Below, piece by piece: positions 7,494 to 15,300 of a stretch of 60,794 bases of DNA. A model generated the notes under the pieces. It saw nothing but the letters and a program-made list of their open reading frames with translations. It was not told the origin of the DNA and ran no database searches. Numbering within the stretch: the stretch's first letter is position 1; each line of letters begins with the position of its first letter. Source of the stretch: Bacillota bacterium (GTDB taxonomy: Bacteria; Bacillota; Clostridia; Peptostreptococcales; Anaerovoracaceae); the NCBI GenBank assembly GCA_030530285.1, contig JAUMVD010000004.1:1-60794 (forward strand). Reading direction: 5' to 3'. The translations under genes and the position numbers were made by a program.

Positions 7494-10085
7494 ATGGAAA
7501 AAACAGGTCTTAACCAATTGAGAGAAATGTTTCTGAGCTTCTTTGAGTCAAAGGGGCACTACAGAAGACAGAGCTTTTCACTTATTCCCGAAAGTGATAA
7601 GAGCCTTTTGCTCATCAATGCCGGAATGGCACCGCTGAAGCCGTATTTTGGAGGATTGAAGACACCTCCTTCAAAGCGTATGACGACTTGTCAGAAGTGC
7701 ATCAGGACGGGAGACCTCGATAATGTAGGGCATACCGACCGTCACGGCACGTTCTTCGAGATGATGGGCAATTTTTCCTTTGGTGATTATTTCAAAAAGG
7801 ACGCCATCAGCTGGGGATGGGAGTTTGCGACCAAAGTCCTCAAAATGCCGGAAGACAAACTGTGGGTCACCGTATACGAAAACGACGACGAAGCGTATAA
7901 CCTCTGGCGTGATATGGTAGGCGTTCCGGAAGAAAAGATCGTCAGACTGGGTAAAGACGATAACTTCTGGGAAATCGGCACAGGTCCGTGCGGTCCTTGT
8001 TCGGAGATTTACTTCGACAGGGGAGAAGAGCACGGATGCGGCAAGCCTGACTGCAAACCGGGCTGCGAGTGCGACAGATACGTGGAATTCTGGAATCTGG
8101 TATTCACCCAGTTCAACAAAGAAGAAGACGGGACCTATACCGATCTTCCTCATCCAAACATCGATACGGGTCTTGGCCTGGAGCGGCTCGCCTGCATCAT
8201 GCAGGACACGAGTTCTATTTTTGATGTAGATACGATCAAGTCTGTTCTCGATGAGGTCGTACGCATCTCCGGCGTCGAGTATAAGAGCGGAGAGGTAGAA
8301 ACCGACGTTTCTATCAGAATCATCACAGACCACCTCAGATCCATGACATTCATGATCGGAGACGGCATTTTGCCGGGCAACGAGGGCAGAGAATACGTGC
8401 TGAGGAGACTTATCCGAAGAGCGGCCATCCACGGACGCAAGCTCGGCGTCAACGGTCCGTTCCTGTCCGGCCTTTGCGATAAGGTCATCGACGTTTCCGG
8501 CATCGCTTATCCGGAGCTGGAAAAGCGCCGCGTCATGATCAAAAAGGTCGTCCATGCGGAAGAAGAAAAATTCTCTGCAACCATCGACCAGGGTCTGGGA
8601 TATCTCAACAAGTATTTCGATCACATGAAGCAGAACGGACTGGATGTTCTGGACGGAGAACACGCGTTCAAACTCCACGATACTTATGGGTTCCCGATCG
8701 ATCTCACCAGAGAGATTGCCGCGGAGCAGGGCTATCAGATCGATGACGAAGGATTCCTGAAGGCGATGGATGAGCAAAAGAAGCGCTCCAAGGTCGAACA
8801 GGAGATGGAAGGCGCCGGCTGGGATGAGGCGACTTCCGATGAACTGATCGACGGAGAAACCGAGTTTACGGGTTACGAACACTACGTTGAAAATGCAACC
8901 CTTACCGCAATTCTGGAAGAACAGAACCTGTTCATACTGGATAAAACGCCATTCTATGCAGAAAGCGGCGGCCAGATCTATGATACGGGATATATCTATA
9001 ATGATGACGGAAGCGCCGCTGAGGTTGTGGAAGTCAGAAAGATGGGCGGGGTTTTCGCCCACAAAGTAGCGATCCGAAACGGTTCTTTCGCTGTTGGGGA
9101 TAAAGTGTCCGCAATGATTCTGGCTCCGAGAAGAAACAAGGTGGCGGCAAATCATTCCGCGACGCATCTTCTCCAGAAGGCTTTGCAGGAAGTTCTGGGA
9201 GAGCATGTCAAGCAGTCCGGATCCTCTGTTACGCCGGAGGGCCTGAGATTCGACTTCACGCATTTCCAGGCGATGGAACCGGAGGAAATCAGCAGAGTTG
9301 AAGAAATGGTCAACGATAAGATCTCACATTTCCTCCCTGTTGCGACGGAAATCATGTCAATAGACGAAGCGAACAAAATCGGCGCCATGGCTCTGTTTGG
9401 TGAGAAATACGGCGACACCGTCAGAGTTGTCAGCATGGGAGACTTCAGCAAAGAGCTGTGCGGCGGTACCCATGTAGCCAATACCGGTCAGATCGGCGCG
9501 TTCAAGATCGTTTCCGAATCCGGCATCGCCTCGGGCGTCAGGAGAATCGAAGCGGTTACCGGTCAGGGCGTACTGGACATGCTGGAAAATAACGAAGACA
9601 TTCTGAAGGCTGTTTCTTCCGCTCTCAAGTCAAATAAGGAGACCGTCGCTGACAGAGCAGCGTCTCTGGTGGAAGAAAACAAAGCGCTCAAGAAAGAAAT
9701 CGAGGAGATGAAAAAGGCTTCCATGTCAGGCAGCGTTTCAACCCTTGTGGATGCAGCTGAGGAGGTTAACGGCATCAAGCTCATTGCGAAGGAATTTGAT
9801 GGCTTCAACATCAATGATCTGAGAGGATTGTCAGATGAAATCAAGGCTTCCTACAAAGGCGTGGCCATGGTATTCGCCGCGGTAGGTGACGGCAAGGTAA
9901 CCTTCCTCGTTTCCCTTACGGATGATCTCGTGGAAAACGGGCTGCATGCCGGCAAACTGATCAAAGAGATCGCGGCGGCCGCAGGAGGAGGCGGCGGCGG
10001 TAAAGCGGACATGGCTCAGGCGGGAGCAAAGGATCCGTCCAGAGTCGGGGATGCATTTGCTAAAGCGAAGGAATTGCTGTCATAG
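7494..10085 (+). CDS. alaS: Alanyl-tRNA synthetase
   Basis: AlaRS of 863 aa. The ATG at 7494 behind GAAAGGA is preferred because MEKTGLNQLREMFLSFF is the usual N-terminus. An in-frame start about 35 codons upstream lies inside lpdA and adds unrelated sequence. Domains in order are the class II catalytic core (GTFFEMMGNFSFGDYFKK), the editing domain with SATHLLQKAL and CGGTHVANTG zinc-type motifs, a coiled coil near 720-750, and the C-Ala domain with a glycine run before KADMAQAGAKDPSRV. Only 28 bases separate it from lpdA and no T-box is visible, so it is probably read from the gcv transcript or an internal promoter. Confidence 0.97.
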   Translation: MEKTGLNQLREMFLSFFESKGHYRRQSFSLIPESDKSLLLINAGMAPLKPYFGGLKTPPSKRMTTCQKCIRTGDLDNVGHTDRHGTFFEMMGNFSFGDYFKKDAISWGWEFATKVLKMPEDKLWVTVYENDDEAYNLWRDMVGVPEEKIVRLGKDDNFWEIGTGPCGPCSEIYFDRGEEHGCGKPDCKPGCECDRYVEFWNLVFTQFNKEEDGTYTDLPHPNIDTGLGLERLACIMQDTSSIFDVDTIKSVLDEVVRISGVEYKSGEVETDVSIRIITDHLRSMTFMIGDGILPGNEGREYVLRRLIRRAAIHGRKLGVNGPFLSGLCDKVIDVSGIAYPELEKRRVMIKKVVHAEEEKFSATIDQGLGYLNKYFDHMKQNGLDVLDGEHAFKLHDTYGFPIDLTREIAAEQGYQIDDEGFLKAMDEQKKRSKVEQEMEGAGWDEATSDELIDGETEFTGYEHYVENATLTAILEEQNLFILDKTPFYAESGGQIYDTGYIYNDDGSAAEVVEVRKMGGVFAHKVAIRNGSFAVGDKVSAMILAPRRNKVAANHSATHLLQKALQEVLGEHVKQSGSSVTPEGLRFDFTHFQAMEPEEISRVEEMVNDKISHFLPVATEIMSIDEANKIGAMALFGEKYGDTVRVVSMGDFSKELCGGTHVANTGQIGAFKIVSESGIASGVRRIEAVTGQGVLDMLENNEDILKAVSSALKSNKETVADRAASLVEENKALKKEIEEMKKASMSGSVSTLVDAAEEVNGIKLIAKEFDGFNINDLRGLSDEIKASYKGVAMVFAAVGDGKVTFLVSLTDDLVENGLHAGKLIKEIAAAAGGGGGGKADMAQAGAKDPSRVGDAFAKAKELLS

Positions 10086-10113
10086 TCTTTGATTAAGATG
10101 TGTTAAGAACCCC

Positions 10114-10143
10114 TTGTATTTCAAGGTGACGAAGTGTTATACT
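10114..10143 (+). promoter_or_regulatory. Promoter of the ireB-ruvX pair
   Basis: TTGTAT at 10114-10119 and TATACT at 10138-10143 are 18 bases apart, about 28 bases before the IreB-family start codon. It lies in the 86-base gap after alaS. The -35 lies inside the small inverted repeat CCTTGTATTTCAAGG. Confidence 0.5.
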
Positions 10144-10171
10144 GTATGAAAGAAAACACGGAGGTTTTGAA

Positions 10172-10420
10172 ATGGATAGACAGACAAGAATGTATGATAA
10201 TTTCGATCGAGTTGAACAGAAAACTATAGAAGAGATCCTTACATTGGTTTACGATGCTCTGGAAGAAAGAGGTTATAATGCTATAGATCAGATGGTCGGT
10301 TATATTTTATCCGGAGATCCTTCATATATTACAAGCCACAATAACGCCAGAAACGTTATGGGCAGAATCGAGAGAGACGATCTCGTAGAAGAACTGATTA
10401 AAGCTTATCTTAACAAATAA
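10172..10420 (+). CDS. IreB family regulatory phosphoprotein (UPF0297)
   Basis: The 82-aa protein matches the UPF0297/IreB family end to end (EQKTIEEILTLVYDALEERGYNAIDQMVGYILSGDP segment split over residues 16-52). In Enterococcus faecalis, IreB is phosphorylated near its N-terminus by the PASTA kinase IreK and tunes cephalosporin resistance. Here one N-terminal threonine (Thr5) is available. It sits directly before ruvX (five bases), the arrangement typical of Firmicutes. Function in this organism is inferred from family only. Confidence 0.9.
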   Translation: MDRQTRMYDNFDRVEQKTIEEILTLVYDALEERGYNAIDQMVGYILSGDPSYITSHNNARNVMGRIERDDLVEELIKAYLNK

Positions 10421-10425
10421 TATCC

Positions 10426-10851
10426 ATGCGAAAAATAGGACTTGATGTAGGAGATAAAACCATAGGCGTCGCGGTAAGTGACGCCTTAAATATTACTGCT
10501 CAGGGCATCATGACCATCGAGAGGATCGGGATCAAGAAGGACACCACCAAGGTTCTCGAACTGATCAAAGAACATGAGTGTGATACGGTGGTGATTGGTC
10601 TGCCTAAAAAATTAGACGGTACCGACAGCCCCCAGACCGAGAAAGTCTATGAATTCAGACGGAAGCTGGAGAATAAACTCAAAAGCAGCGGCATGGGAGA
10701 CGTTGCGGTAGAGTATTATGATGAGCGGCTTACGACGGTGATGGCGGAGAGAGTCCTGATCGAGGCGGATCTCAGCAGGAGACGCCGTAAGGAAGTCATC
10801 GATAAACAGGCTGCCGTCATCATCCTCCAGGGATATCTGGACAGCATTTAA
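10426..10851 (+). CDS. ruvX: RuvX/YqgF family Holliday-junction resolvase or rRNA-processing nuclease
   Basis: The 141-aa RNase H-fold protein starts with the catalytic block LDVGDKTIGVAVSDAL and ends with the conserved YDERLTTVMAERVL and DKQAAVIILQGYLD segments. Family members act in Holliday-junction resolution or in pre-16S rRNA 5' processing (YqgF). Sequence alone does not decide which. It follows the IreB-family gene and ends 11 bases before a strong terminator, closing a two-gene unit. Confidence 0.93.
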   Translation: MRKIGLDVGDKTIGVAVSDALNITAQGIMTIERIGIKKDTTKVLELIKEHECDTVVIGLPKKLDGTDSPQTEKVYEFRRKLENKLKSSGMGDVAVEYYDERLTTVMAERVLIEADLSRRRRKEVIDKQAAVIILQGYLDSI

Positions 10852-10861
10852 CCTTTGGCAC

Positions 10862-10903
10862 ATACTTTGCTTATTATATTCACATAAGCAAAGTATTTTT
10901 TAT
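10862..10903 (+). terminator. Rho-independent terminator after ruvX
   Basis: ATACTTTGCTTAT (10862-10874) pairs perfectly with ATAAGCAAAGTAT (10884-10896) over a 9-base loop and runs into a T-rich tract. The 13-bp stem is perfect although AT-rich. Confidence 0.85.
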
Positions 10904-10944
10904 TTCAGATCGTGAATCAATCGTTTAAGTATATGGAGGATAAT

Positions 10945-12090
10945 ATGAGCTACAATTTCTTCGTGAGCAGCAACATCAACTTTGGCATCAATGCTCTTAA
11001 CTGCCTGCCGGAACTGATAAAGGGTTATAGACTCAAGAAGGTAATGATCGTGTACGACGGGGGTGTCAAGGCGGCCGGAATCGCGGGTAAGGTCATCGCT
11101 GAGGTAGATAAGTCCGGCGCTTCTTACTGTATCTTTGACGGCGTGATCCCGAATCCTACCAATGAGGTTGTGGAAGAAGCCGCTGTTATCGCCAAAGGCG
11201 AGCACGTTGACGGATTCGTTGCCGTTGGCGGCGGTTCCAGCATAGATCTGGCCAAGGCGGTAAACGTATTGATGACCAATCCGGGCAGGATAGGGGAGTA
11301 TGGCGGCATGAACATGGTCAAAAGCCCGTGTCTGCCTTTGATCGCCATCCCGACGACAGCCGGGACCTCCAGTGAAATCACCAATGTCAGCGCCCTGATC
11401 GATACCGAGAAAGTCATTAAATATGTCATTATCGACAATAAGATCGTAGCCTCAGACGTGATCGCGGATCCGGAACTCACCAGGACCGTTCCCCGCAGCG
11501 TAACGGCCGCAACCGGTATGGATGCCATCACCCATGCGGTAGAAAGCTATATTTCCAATATGGCCACGCCTCTCACGGAGTATAATGCCCTCAAAGGCCT
11601 GGAAATACTGTATAAGAACCTCCCTTTAGCCTGTGAGAACGGTGACGACATGAATGCCAGAGAGCAGATGATGCTGGGCTGCATTATCACCGGCTTCAGT
11701 TTTTCCAACGCAAATCTGGGACTGGTGCACGGAATCGCACATACCCTGAGCGCTCACTTCGGACTGGCTCACGGCATGGCAAATGCCACCGTACTGCCGT
11801 ATGTCATGAAATACAACGCGCCGAGCTGTCCGGAAAAGATGGTGGAGCTGGCCAAAGCCATCGGACTGACGCCATCCGGAGATCCGGCTAAGGATCAGTA
11901 TCTCCTGTCAGAGGCTCTGCTGGATCTGACGAAGAAGCTGGGGATACAGACGCTGAAAGAGCAGGGCATATCTGAGGATGATTTTGATATGCTGGCAAAC
12001 GATGTGCTCAATGAGCCGGTTCTCGGCTTCAATCCGAGAGGAGAGATCACGAAAGACGACATTATAGATATCCTGAAACAAGCCTATTAA
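10945..12090 (+). CDS. Iron-containing alcohol dehydrogenase
   Basis: A 381-aa group III (Fe-dependent) alcohol dehydrogenase that would interconvert alcohols and aldehydes with NAD(P)H. It has the nucleotide-binding VGGGSSIDLAKAVNVL, the family signature near ATGMDAITHAVESY and the metal-binding histidines in LVHGIAHTLSAHFGLAHGMANA. The ATG at 10945 is chosen because GGAGGA precedes it and the protein aligns from MSYNFFVSS; longer in-frame starts at 10912 and 10933 add residues with no family match. It stands alone between two terminators, and no clear promoter is visible in its 48-base leader. The substrate cannot be told from sequence (butanol, propanediol and ethanol types look alike). 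Confidence 0.93.
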   Translation: MSYNFFVSSNINFGINALNCLPELIKGYRLKKVMIVYDGGVKAAGIAGKVIAEVDKSGASYCIFDGVIPNPTNEVVEEAAVIAKGEHVDGFVAVGGGSSIDLAKAVNVLMTNPGRIGEYGGMNMVKSPCLPLIAIPTTAGTSSEITNVSALIDTEKVIKYVIIDNKIVASDVIADPELTRTVPRSVTAATGMDAITHAVESYISNMATPLTEYNALKGLEILYKNLPLACENGDDMNAREQMMLGCIITGFSFSNANLGLVHGIAHTLSAHFGLAHGMANATVLPYVMKYNAPSCPEKMVELAKAIGLTPSGDPAKDQYLLSEALLDLTKKLGIQTLKEQGISEDDFDMLANDVLNEPVLGFNPRGEITKDDIIDILKQAY

Positions 12091-12107
12091 TGATAGATGA
12101 TCCCGCG

Positions 12108-12140
12108 AAACCTGTTGCGTCCATGCAACAGGTTTTGTGT
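12108..12140 (+). terminator. Terminator after the alcohol dehydrogenase
   Basis: AAACCTGTTGC (12108-12118) and GCAACAGGTTT (12125-12135) form a perfect 11-bp stem with a 6-base loop, then a short T-rich tail. The same GTTGC/GCAAC sequence recurs just downstream and may also be read as part of an activator site. Confidence 0.8.
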
Positions 12141-12161
12141 TATACGCAACAATGCAACAAG
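12114..12161 (+). promoter_or_regulatory. Candidate enhancer (UAS) for a sigma-54 activator
   Basis: GTTGC-N6-GCAAC (12114-12129) is a palindrome that recurs as direct GCAAC copies at about 12145-12149 and 12153-12157. These lie roughly 70-110 bases upstream of the sigma-54 promoter, the usual reach of enhancer-binding activators. The first palindrome is also the terminator stem, so its second role is inference. No activator gene is in the window. Confidence 0.35.
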
Positions 12162-12221
12162 CATTTACCGTGATTTACGTGTTATTTTTCTATTTTTTTC
12201 CGAATTTTTCTCCAATCATTG

Positions 12222-12239
12222 TTGGCATGGCCTTTGCAA
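12222..12239 (+). promoter_or_regulatory. Sigma-54 (RpoN) promoter
   Basis: TTGGCATGGCCTTTGCA carries the -24 GG at 12224-12225 and the -12 GC at 12236-12237 with exactly 10 bases between them, matching TGGCAC-N5-TTGC. Predicted start is near 12249, about 59 bases before the DUF362 start codon. The stretch upstream is very T-rich. It implies the organism has RpoN and an AAA+ activator. Confidence 0.78.
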
Positions 12240-12307
12240 AATATAAAATCGTTGAAAATGAACGAAGGTATAGTTTGTGAGTTGCCGTTATGGCGAAAAG
12301 GAGAATT

Positions 12308-12634
12308 ATGTCAAAATCTTTAGTAGCACTCGTGAAGGGTGAAGACGTTCAAGCCAATGTTACCAAAGTATTTGACCTGATGGGTGGCGTGAAGAACGTG
12401 ATCAGAGAGGGTACGACAGTAATGATCAAGCCGAATGTTGGTCATGCGGAACCTCCTGAAACTTCAGTATGCACGAATCCTGAGGTTGTCAGGGCCGTCA
12501 TCAGAGAGGTTAGAAAAGCTAATCCAAAAGAAATCGTTATCGCAGAAGCCGCAGCAATCGGCTGTGACACCATCGAATGTTTCAAGGTCAGCGGCATCCA
12601 GGCCGTAGCCGATGAAGAGGGCGTTGAAACTTAA
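12308..12634 (+). pseudogene. Truncated DUF362 family gene (5' part only)
   Basis: About 107 codons match the N-terminal part of DUF362 proteins (KSLVALVKGEDVQ..., the motif TTVMIKPNVG, and VRKANPKEIVIAEAA). Family members normally run to about 300 residues or more and often go with iron-sulfur domains. The ATG at 12308 follows AAAAGGAGAATT and is preferred over ATG 12290. The reading frame stays family-like up to EEGVE, then meets TAA as the sequence changes into phage-like DNA. The missing 3' part is nowhere in the window. Its sigma-54 promoter and ribosome site are intact, so a short, probably non-functional product may still be made. Confidence 0.8.
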
Positions 12635-12635
12635 A

Positions 12636-13520
12636 ATGGCAACAGACACAGACGGCAACTTTGACAGGAAAGCCTTTGCGACTTACATGGCTCTGAACAC
12701 AGGACTTTCCGGTGGCATGGGCGGTGCAATCGGTGGTATTGGCGCGAAAATGACTCAGAAAAACGCCAAAGAATACCTTTCGCTTGCCGCGAAGATAAAT
12801 GTCGGCACAAAACTTAGCGACGAGGAAATGTTAAAGTTCGCCAAGTTGCAGGATAAGTTTGACTCTGCAAGGCAGGGGAACGATGTTGCTAAGGCAGACA
12901 TTATTAACAGGGCGGATTACGATGCAAGAGTCCACGATGCAGTCTTTTCGAGAGGTGGGAACTCCGTTGATGCTGAAGCAGCAATGAACGGCGCAACAAC
13001 TCATTCAGAAAAGATGAGTTACGCAAGAACGATCAAAGACACTGCCGAACAGGAATTTGACACATTAAGAACGCAAAGAGAGCAACTCGTCTCCAAACTG
13101 AAAGACGCTTCACCGGAAGAAGCCATTGATATCAGAAAAAAACTGACGGCAAACAGACGCGAACTTGACAGGCTCGGCGGAATTGCAAATGTAGCAGAGA
13201 GAGAACTTGAGATCGCCGAAAAGAAAAACCGAAGAGCAGTGCAAGATCTTGCTGTTTCTGCAGGCAAAATGTCTGAGAGTACGGGAGTCAACTATAGGGT
13301 CATGAATGACAAGGATATGAGAAAAATCATATCTGAACAAATGGCAAAAGAAGCCGATGGTATAGAAGCAAAACTCGGCGAGATCCCAGAGGCGGAACGA
13401 GCAAACGCAATGGCTCAAATCGAAGAACTGAGAAAAGGCGCAACAGACGACTACTTCTACAAGGGCTTTTATACAAGTCAACTTATATGTACGATACATT
13501 TAAGTATGACGACGCCATGA
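12636..13520 (+). pseudogene. Phage-like large protein fragment, upstream part (before a frameshift)
   Basis: This open frame begins abruptly two bases after the broken DUF362 gene and has no ribosome site at its first ATG, so its true N-terminus is probably lost. The product has a glycine-rich hydrophobic patch (SGGMGGAIGGIGAKM, about 26-40) and then long charged helices likely to form coiled coil (about 130-220). Style and composition resemble the inner parts of very long phage virion or polyvalent proteins of gut Clostridia phages. I do not recognise a specific family. Its last ~12 codons look unlike the rest, and the sequence resumes sensibly in the -1 frame, so it and the next open frame appear to be one gene. 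Confidence 0.5.
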
Positions 13521-14740
13521 ATCTTGTGACCACAGATAAATCGCTCACAAAGGCTGAAAGAGCCGCTATAAAGCGAGATCTGATGAAACACAAGAATATG
13601 CTCAACCGAGAGGCTATAGACGGCAAGGCGAACACTGTAGAGCCTCTGAGCATCATTGCTAAGCACATTGGTGCTAACAAGACGCTCAACAACTTCCTGC
13701 CTGATGTAGGCGATTCTAAGTATAAGACTTGGAAAGACTACTACAAGGCATTCAAGAGCGAGCAGGGCTTCAAAGGTATGCCTGCTGCCAAGAAAGAAAG
13801 ACTGGCACAGAAATTCCTTGATGTTTACTCGCTCGGGGTACAAGGGCAGAAGAAGATTGACCCTGCAGGATATCACGATATGCCGTCATGGGGCATGACC
13901 GGAGTAGCCGCGGCGCAACTTGCAAAGCAGAAAAAACTCACCACCAAAGAAGCAAAGGCGATCATGATGGCGTGTGACGTATACGAGAGCCAGACTGAAA
14001 CGTATTTCAAATATTCCAAGTACGGCGGAAATGTAAACAGATTCGCAGTTACTCAGAAGAATATTGAAAAGACCCTCGGCAAGGTAGACAAGTGGGGTAT
14101 AGACACCGGAACTGGACTTTGGCAGAGTAAGTACGACAAAGCCAAAGGCATAAAAGGCGGTGTGTATTCCATGTCACTCGCTACTGGTAAGGCGGACTTC
14201 AAAGACAGAGCATACTATATCGCCAACTCCGGTGATTCAAATATGCTCATAAAGATGAACGCTGCAAGGGGCTACTCTGAGAAATACGGACATTCCACAA
14301 AGCAGTTAGTAAACCTTGCAAAGAAAGCCGACAAGGACGGCAACACCTACTTAAAGGATGACGAGATATCCGCAGTATGCAATACCATCAAGAAAGGTAA
14401 AGCGACAAGCGAAGAAAAGGCTATGGCGTTTGTTCTTCTTGGCGGTAATCCGAACAAGAATCCGTTCGGCTCGATTGGTGATTACTCACATAAGGGTGAC
14501 ACCGGAATATCAATGGACGGAGAACAAAAGTCCGGCAGAGGCAGAGGAAGAGGTCGCGGATACGGCGGATGGGGTTCTGGCGGAGGCGGCGGTTCTTCTA
14601 AAGGGACGATGCCTAAAACTGAATCAGGAGCATTCAAGGGAAAAGTCACTGACCCATTCGCAGCGTCAAACGGAACAAAAGCCTCAAACCTTAACGACGC
14701 CTACAGAAAGCGACTTAGAAAACTCAACAAAATATCTTAG
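13487..14740 (+). pseudogene. Phage-like large protein fragment, C-terminal part (after the frameshift)
   Basis: The 417 codons from 13487 continue the preceding open frame after a -1 shift. The frame is open upstream of its first ATG, which lacks a ribosome site. Visible parts are a basic helical N-terminal segment, an EF-hand-like loop DKDGNTYLKDDE near residue 285, then an Arg-Gly run and a glycine-rich linker (about 347-370), ending in a short basic tail. A UUCG-type terminator follows the stop. I infer a phage structural or ejected polyvalent protein, but the family is not recognised. If the shift is real the joined product would be about 700 aa, and no canonical slippery heptamer is seen at the overlap. 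Confidence 0.5.
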
Positions 14741-14746
14741 AACAAG

Positions 14747-14774
14747 GGCTTCCTTCGGGAAGCCTTTTTTCTTT
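14747..14774 (+). terminator. UUCG-loop terminator closing the phage-like gene
   Basis: GGCTTCC (14747-14753), loop TTCG and GGAAGCC (14758-14764) form a perfect 7-bp stem with an extra-stable tetraloop, followed by six T. It starts seven bases after the stop codon. Confidence 0.93.
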
Positions 14775-14793
14775 TATAAGAACATAATTTCGC

Positions 14794-14849
14794 GAACAAA
14801 ACACGAACAAATCTTGATTATTAGAACAAACAAGTGTTTACTTTTGTTC
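14794..14849 (+). promoter_or_regulatory. Cluster of GAACAAA repeats, probable operator
   Basis: GAACAAA occurs three times in direct orientation (14794-14800, 14805-14811, 14824-14830) and once inverted (TTTGTTC, 14843-14849). The last two copies bracket the -35 of the small DNA-binding-like gene downstream, so autoregulation is likely. The half-site resembles the GAAC half of LexA boxes, but the spacing is not GAAC-N4-GTTC. Confidence 0.55.
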
Positions 14850-14865
14850 GATTTTGTGGTATAAT
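14837..14865 (+). promoter_or_regulatory. Promoter of the 42-aa ribbon-helix-helix-like gene
   Basis: TTTACT (14837-14842) and TATAAT (14860-14865) are separated by 17 bases. The predicted start near 14872 leaves a leader of about 20 bases with AAAAGGAGTG as ribosome site. The inverted GAACAAA copy lies in the spacer. Confidence 0.75.
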
Positions 14866-14892
14866 ATAGACAAACGAAAAGGAGTGATTTAT

Positions 14893-15021
14893 ATGAAGGT
14901 TAAGATGGGAGTTACTATTGAACAGGAACTCTACGAGAAACTCCTCATACTGGCAAGAGAAGATAAAAGATCTCTCTCGGCGTATGTAAACTACTTGCTT
15001 TATAAAGCAATAGAGGAGTAA
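14893..15021 (+). CDS. Small ribbon-helix-helix-like protein, 42 aa
   Basis: ATG 14893 follows AAAAGGAGTGATTTAT and a consensus promoter, so this short gene is well supported. The product (MKVKMGVTIEQELYEKL... to ...KAIEE) has the pattern of an Arc/CopG-type ribbon-helix-helix: a short N-terminal strand (VKMGVTI), helix A (EQELYEKLLILAREDK) and helix B after the turn RSLSAYVNYLLYKAIEE. Such proteins dimerise and bind short repeated operators, and four GAACAAA sites sit across its promoter. Many are plasmid copy-control or phage repressors, or antitoxins. No toxin partner is adjacent. It is probably part of the phage-derived patch. The function is inferred from fold pattern only. Confidence 0.7.
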   Translation: MKVKMGVTIEQELYEKLLILAREDKRSLSAYVNYLLYKAIEE

Positions 15022-15162
15022 AATTAAATCAAAGAATCCTTTAGGATTGTATATGAAAAGATGGGGTGGAAGAAATCCAACTCTTCCGATAATCATAATT
15101 TTGGGAAGAATTGAATCGCTCTTCCGGAGAAGAGTCCTAAATCTTATCAATATTGAAATTTC
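15022..15162 (+). ncRNA. Structured untranslated stretch downstream of the RHH-like gene
   Basis: No credible gene lies here; longer open frames run through the terminator. Several hairpins can form: AATCCTTTAGGATT near 15034-15047, GGAAGA/TCTTCC at 15068-15073 with 15082-15087, a second GGAAGA/TCTTCC at 15104-15109 with 15120-15125, and a competing CTCTTC-CGGA-GAAGAG at 15119-15134. It may be a structured 3' UTR or a small RNA ending at the terminator at 15163. Uncertain. Confidence 0.3.
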
Positions 15163-15194
15163 AAAGGCCCCGCGCATTTACGGAGCCTTTTTAT
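15163..15194 (+). terminator. Terminator ending the accessory patch
   Basis: AAAGGCCCCG (15163-15172) pairs with CGGAGCCTTT (15181-15190) with one mismatch, over an 8-base loop, followed by a T-rich run. It closes the transcript of the small RHH-like gene. From here to 15300 the DNA is AT-rich and I see only a weak palindrome near 15271-15283 before the convergent yneA-like gene. Confidence 0.75.
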
Positions 15195-15300
15195 TATTTA
15201 TTCGGATATCATACCCCTATTTTATTCTATCCTTAGATATTTATGATTATCACAAATATTATCGAGCCTCAAATCGCCGATTTAAGCGTTTTTTTATGGC

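Noticed and set aside
7671..9263. 530-codon antisense open frame inside alaS
   Set aside because: Exactly opposite a conserved synthetase, with no ribosome site or family match; an effect of codon bias.
12108..12135. Palindrome read only as a regulator site
   Set aside because: Perfect 11-bp stem directly after the alcohol dehydrogenase works first as a terminator; the operator role is kept only as a low-confidence addition.
13440..13490. Programmed -1 ribosomal frameshift in the phage-like gene
   Set aside because: No X-XXY-YYZ slippery heptamer or following pseudoknot is seen near the overlap; mutation or a sequencing error is simpler.
14794..14849. GAACAAA repeats as replication-origin iterons
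   Set aside because: Only four short copies, no replication protein gene and no DnaA-box cluster; an operator for the small RHH-like gene explains them better.
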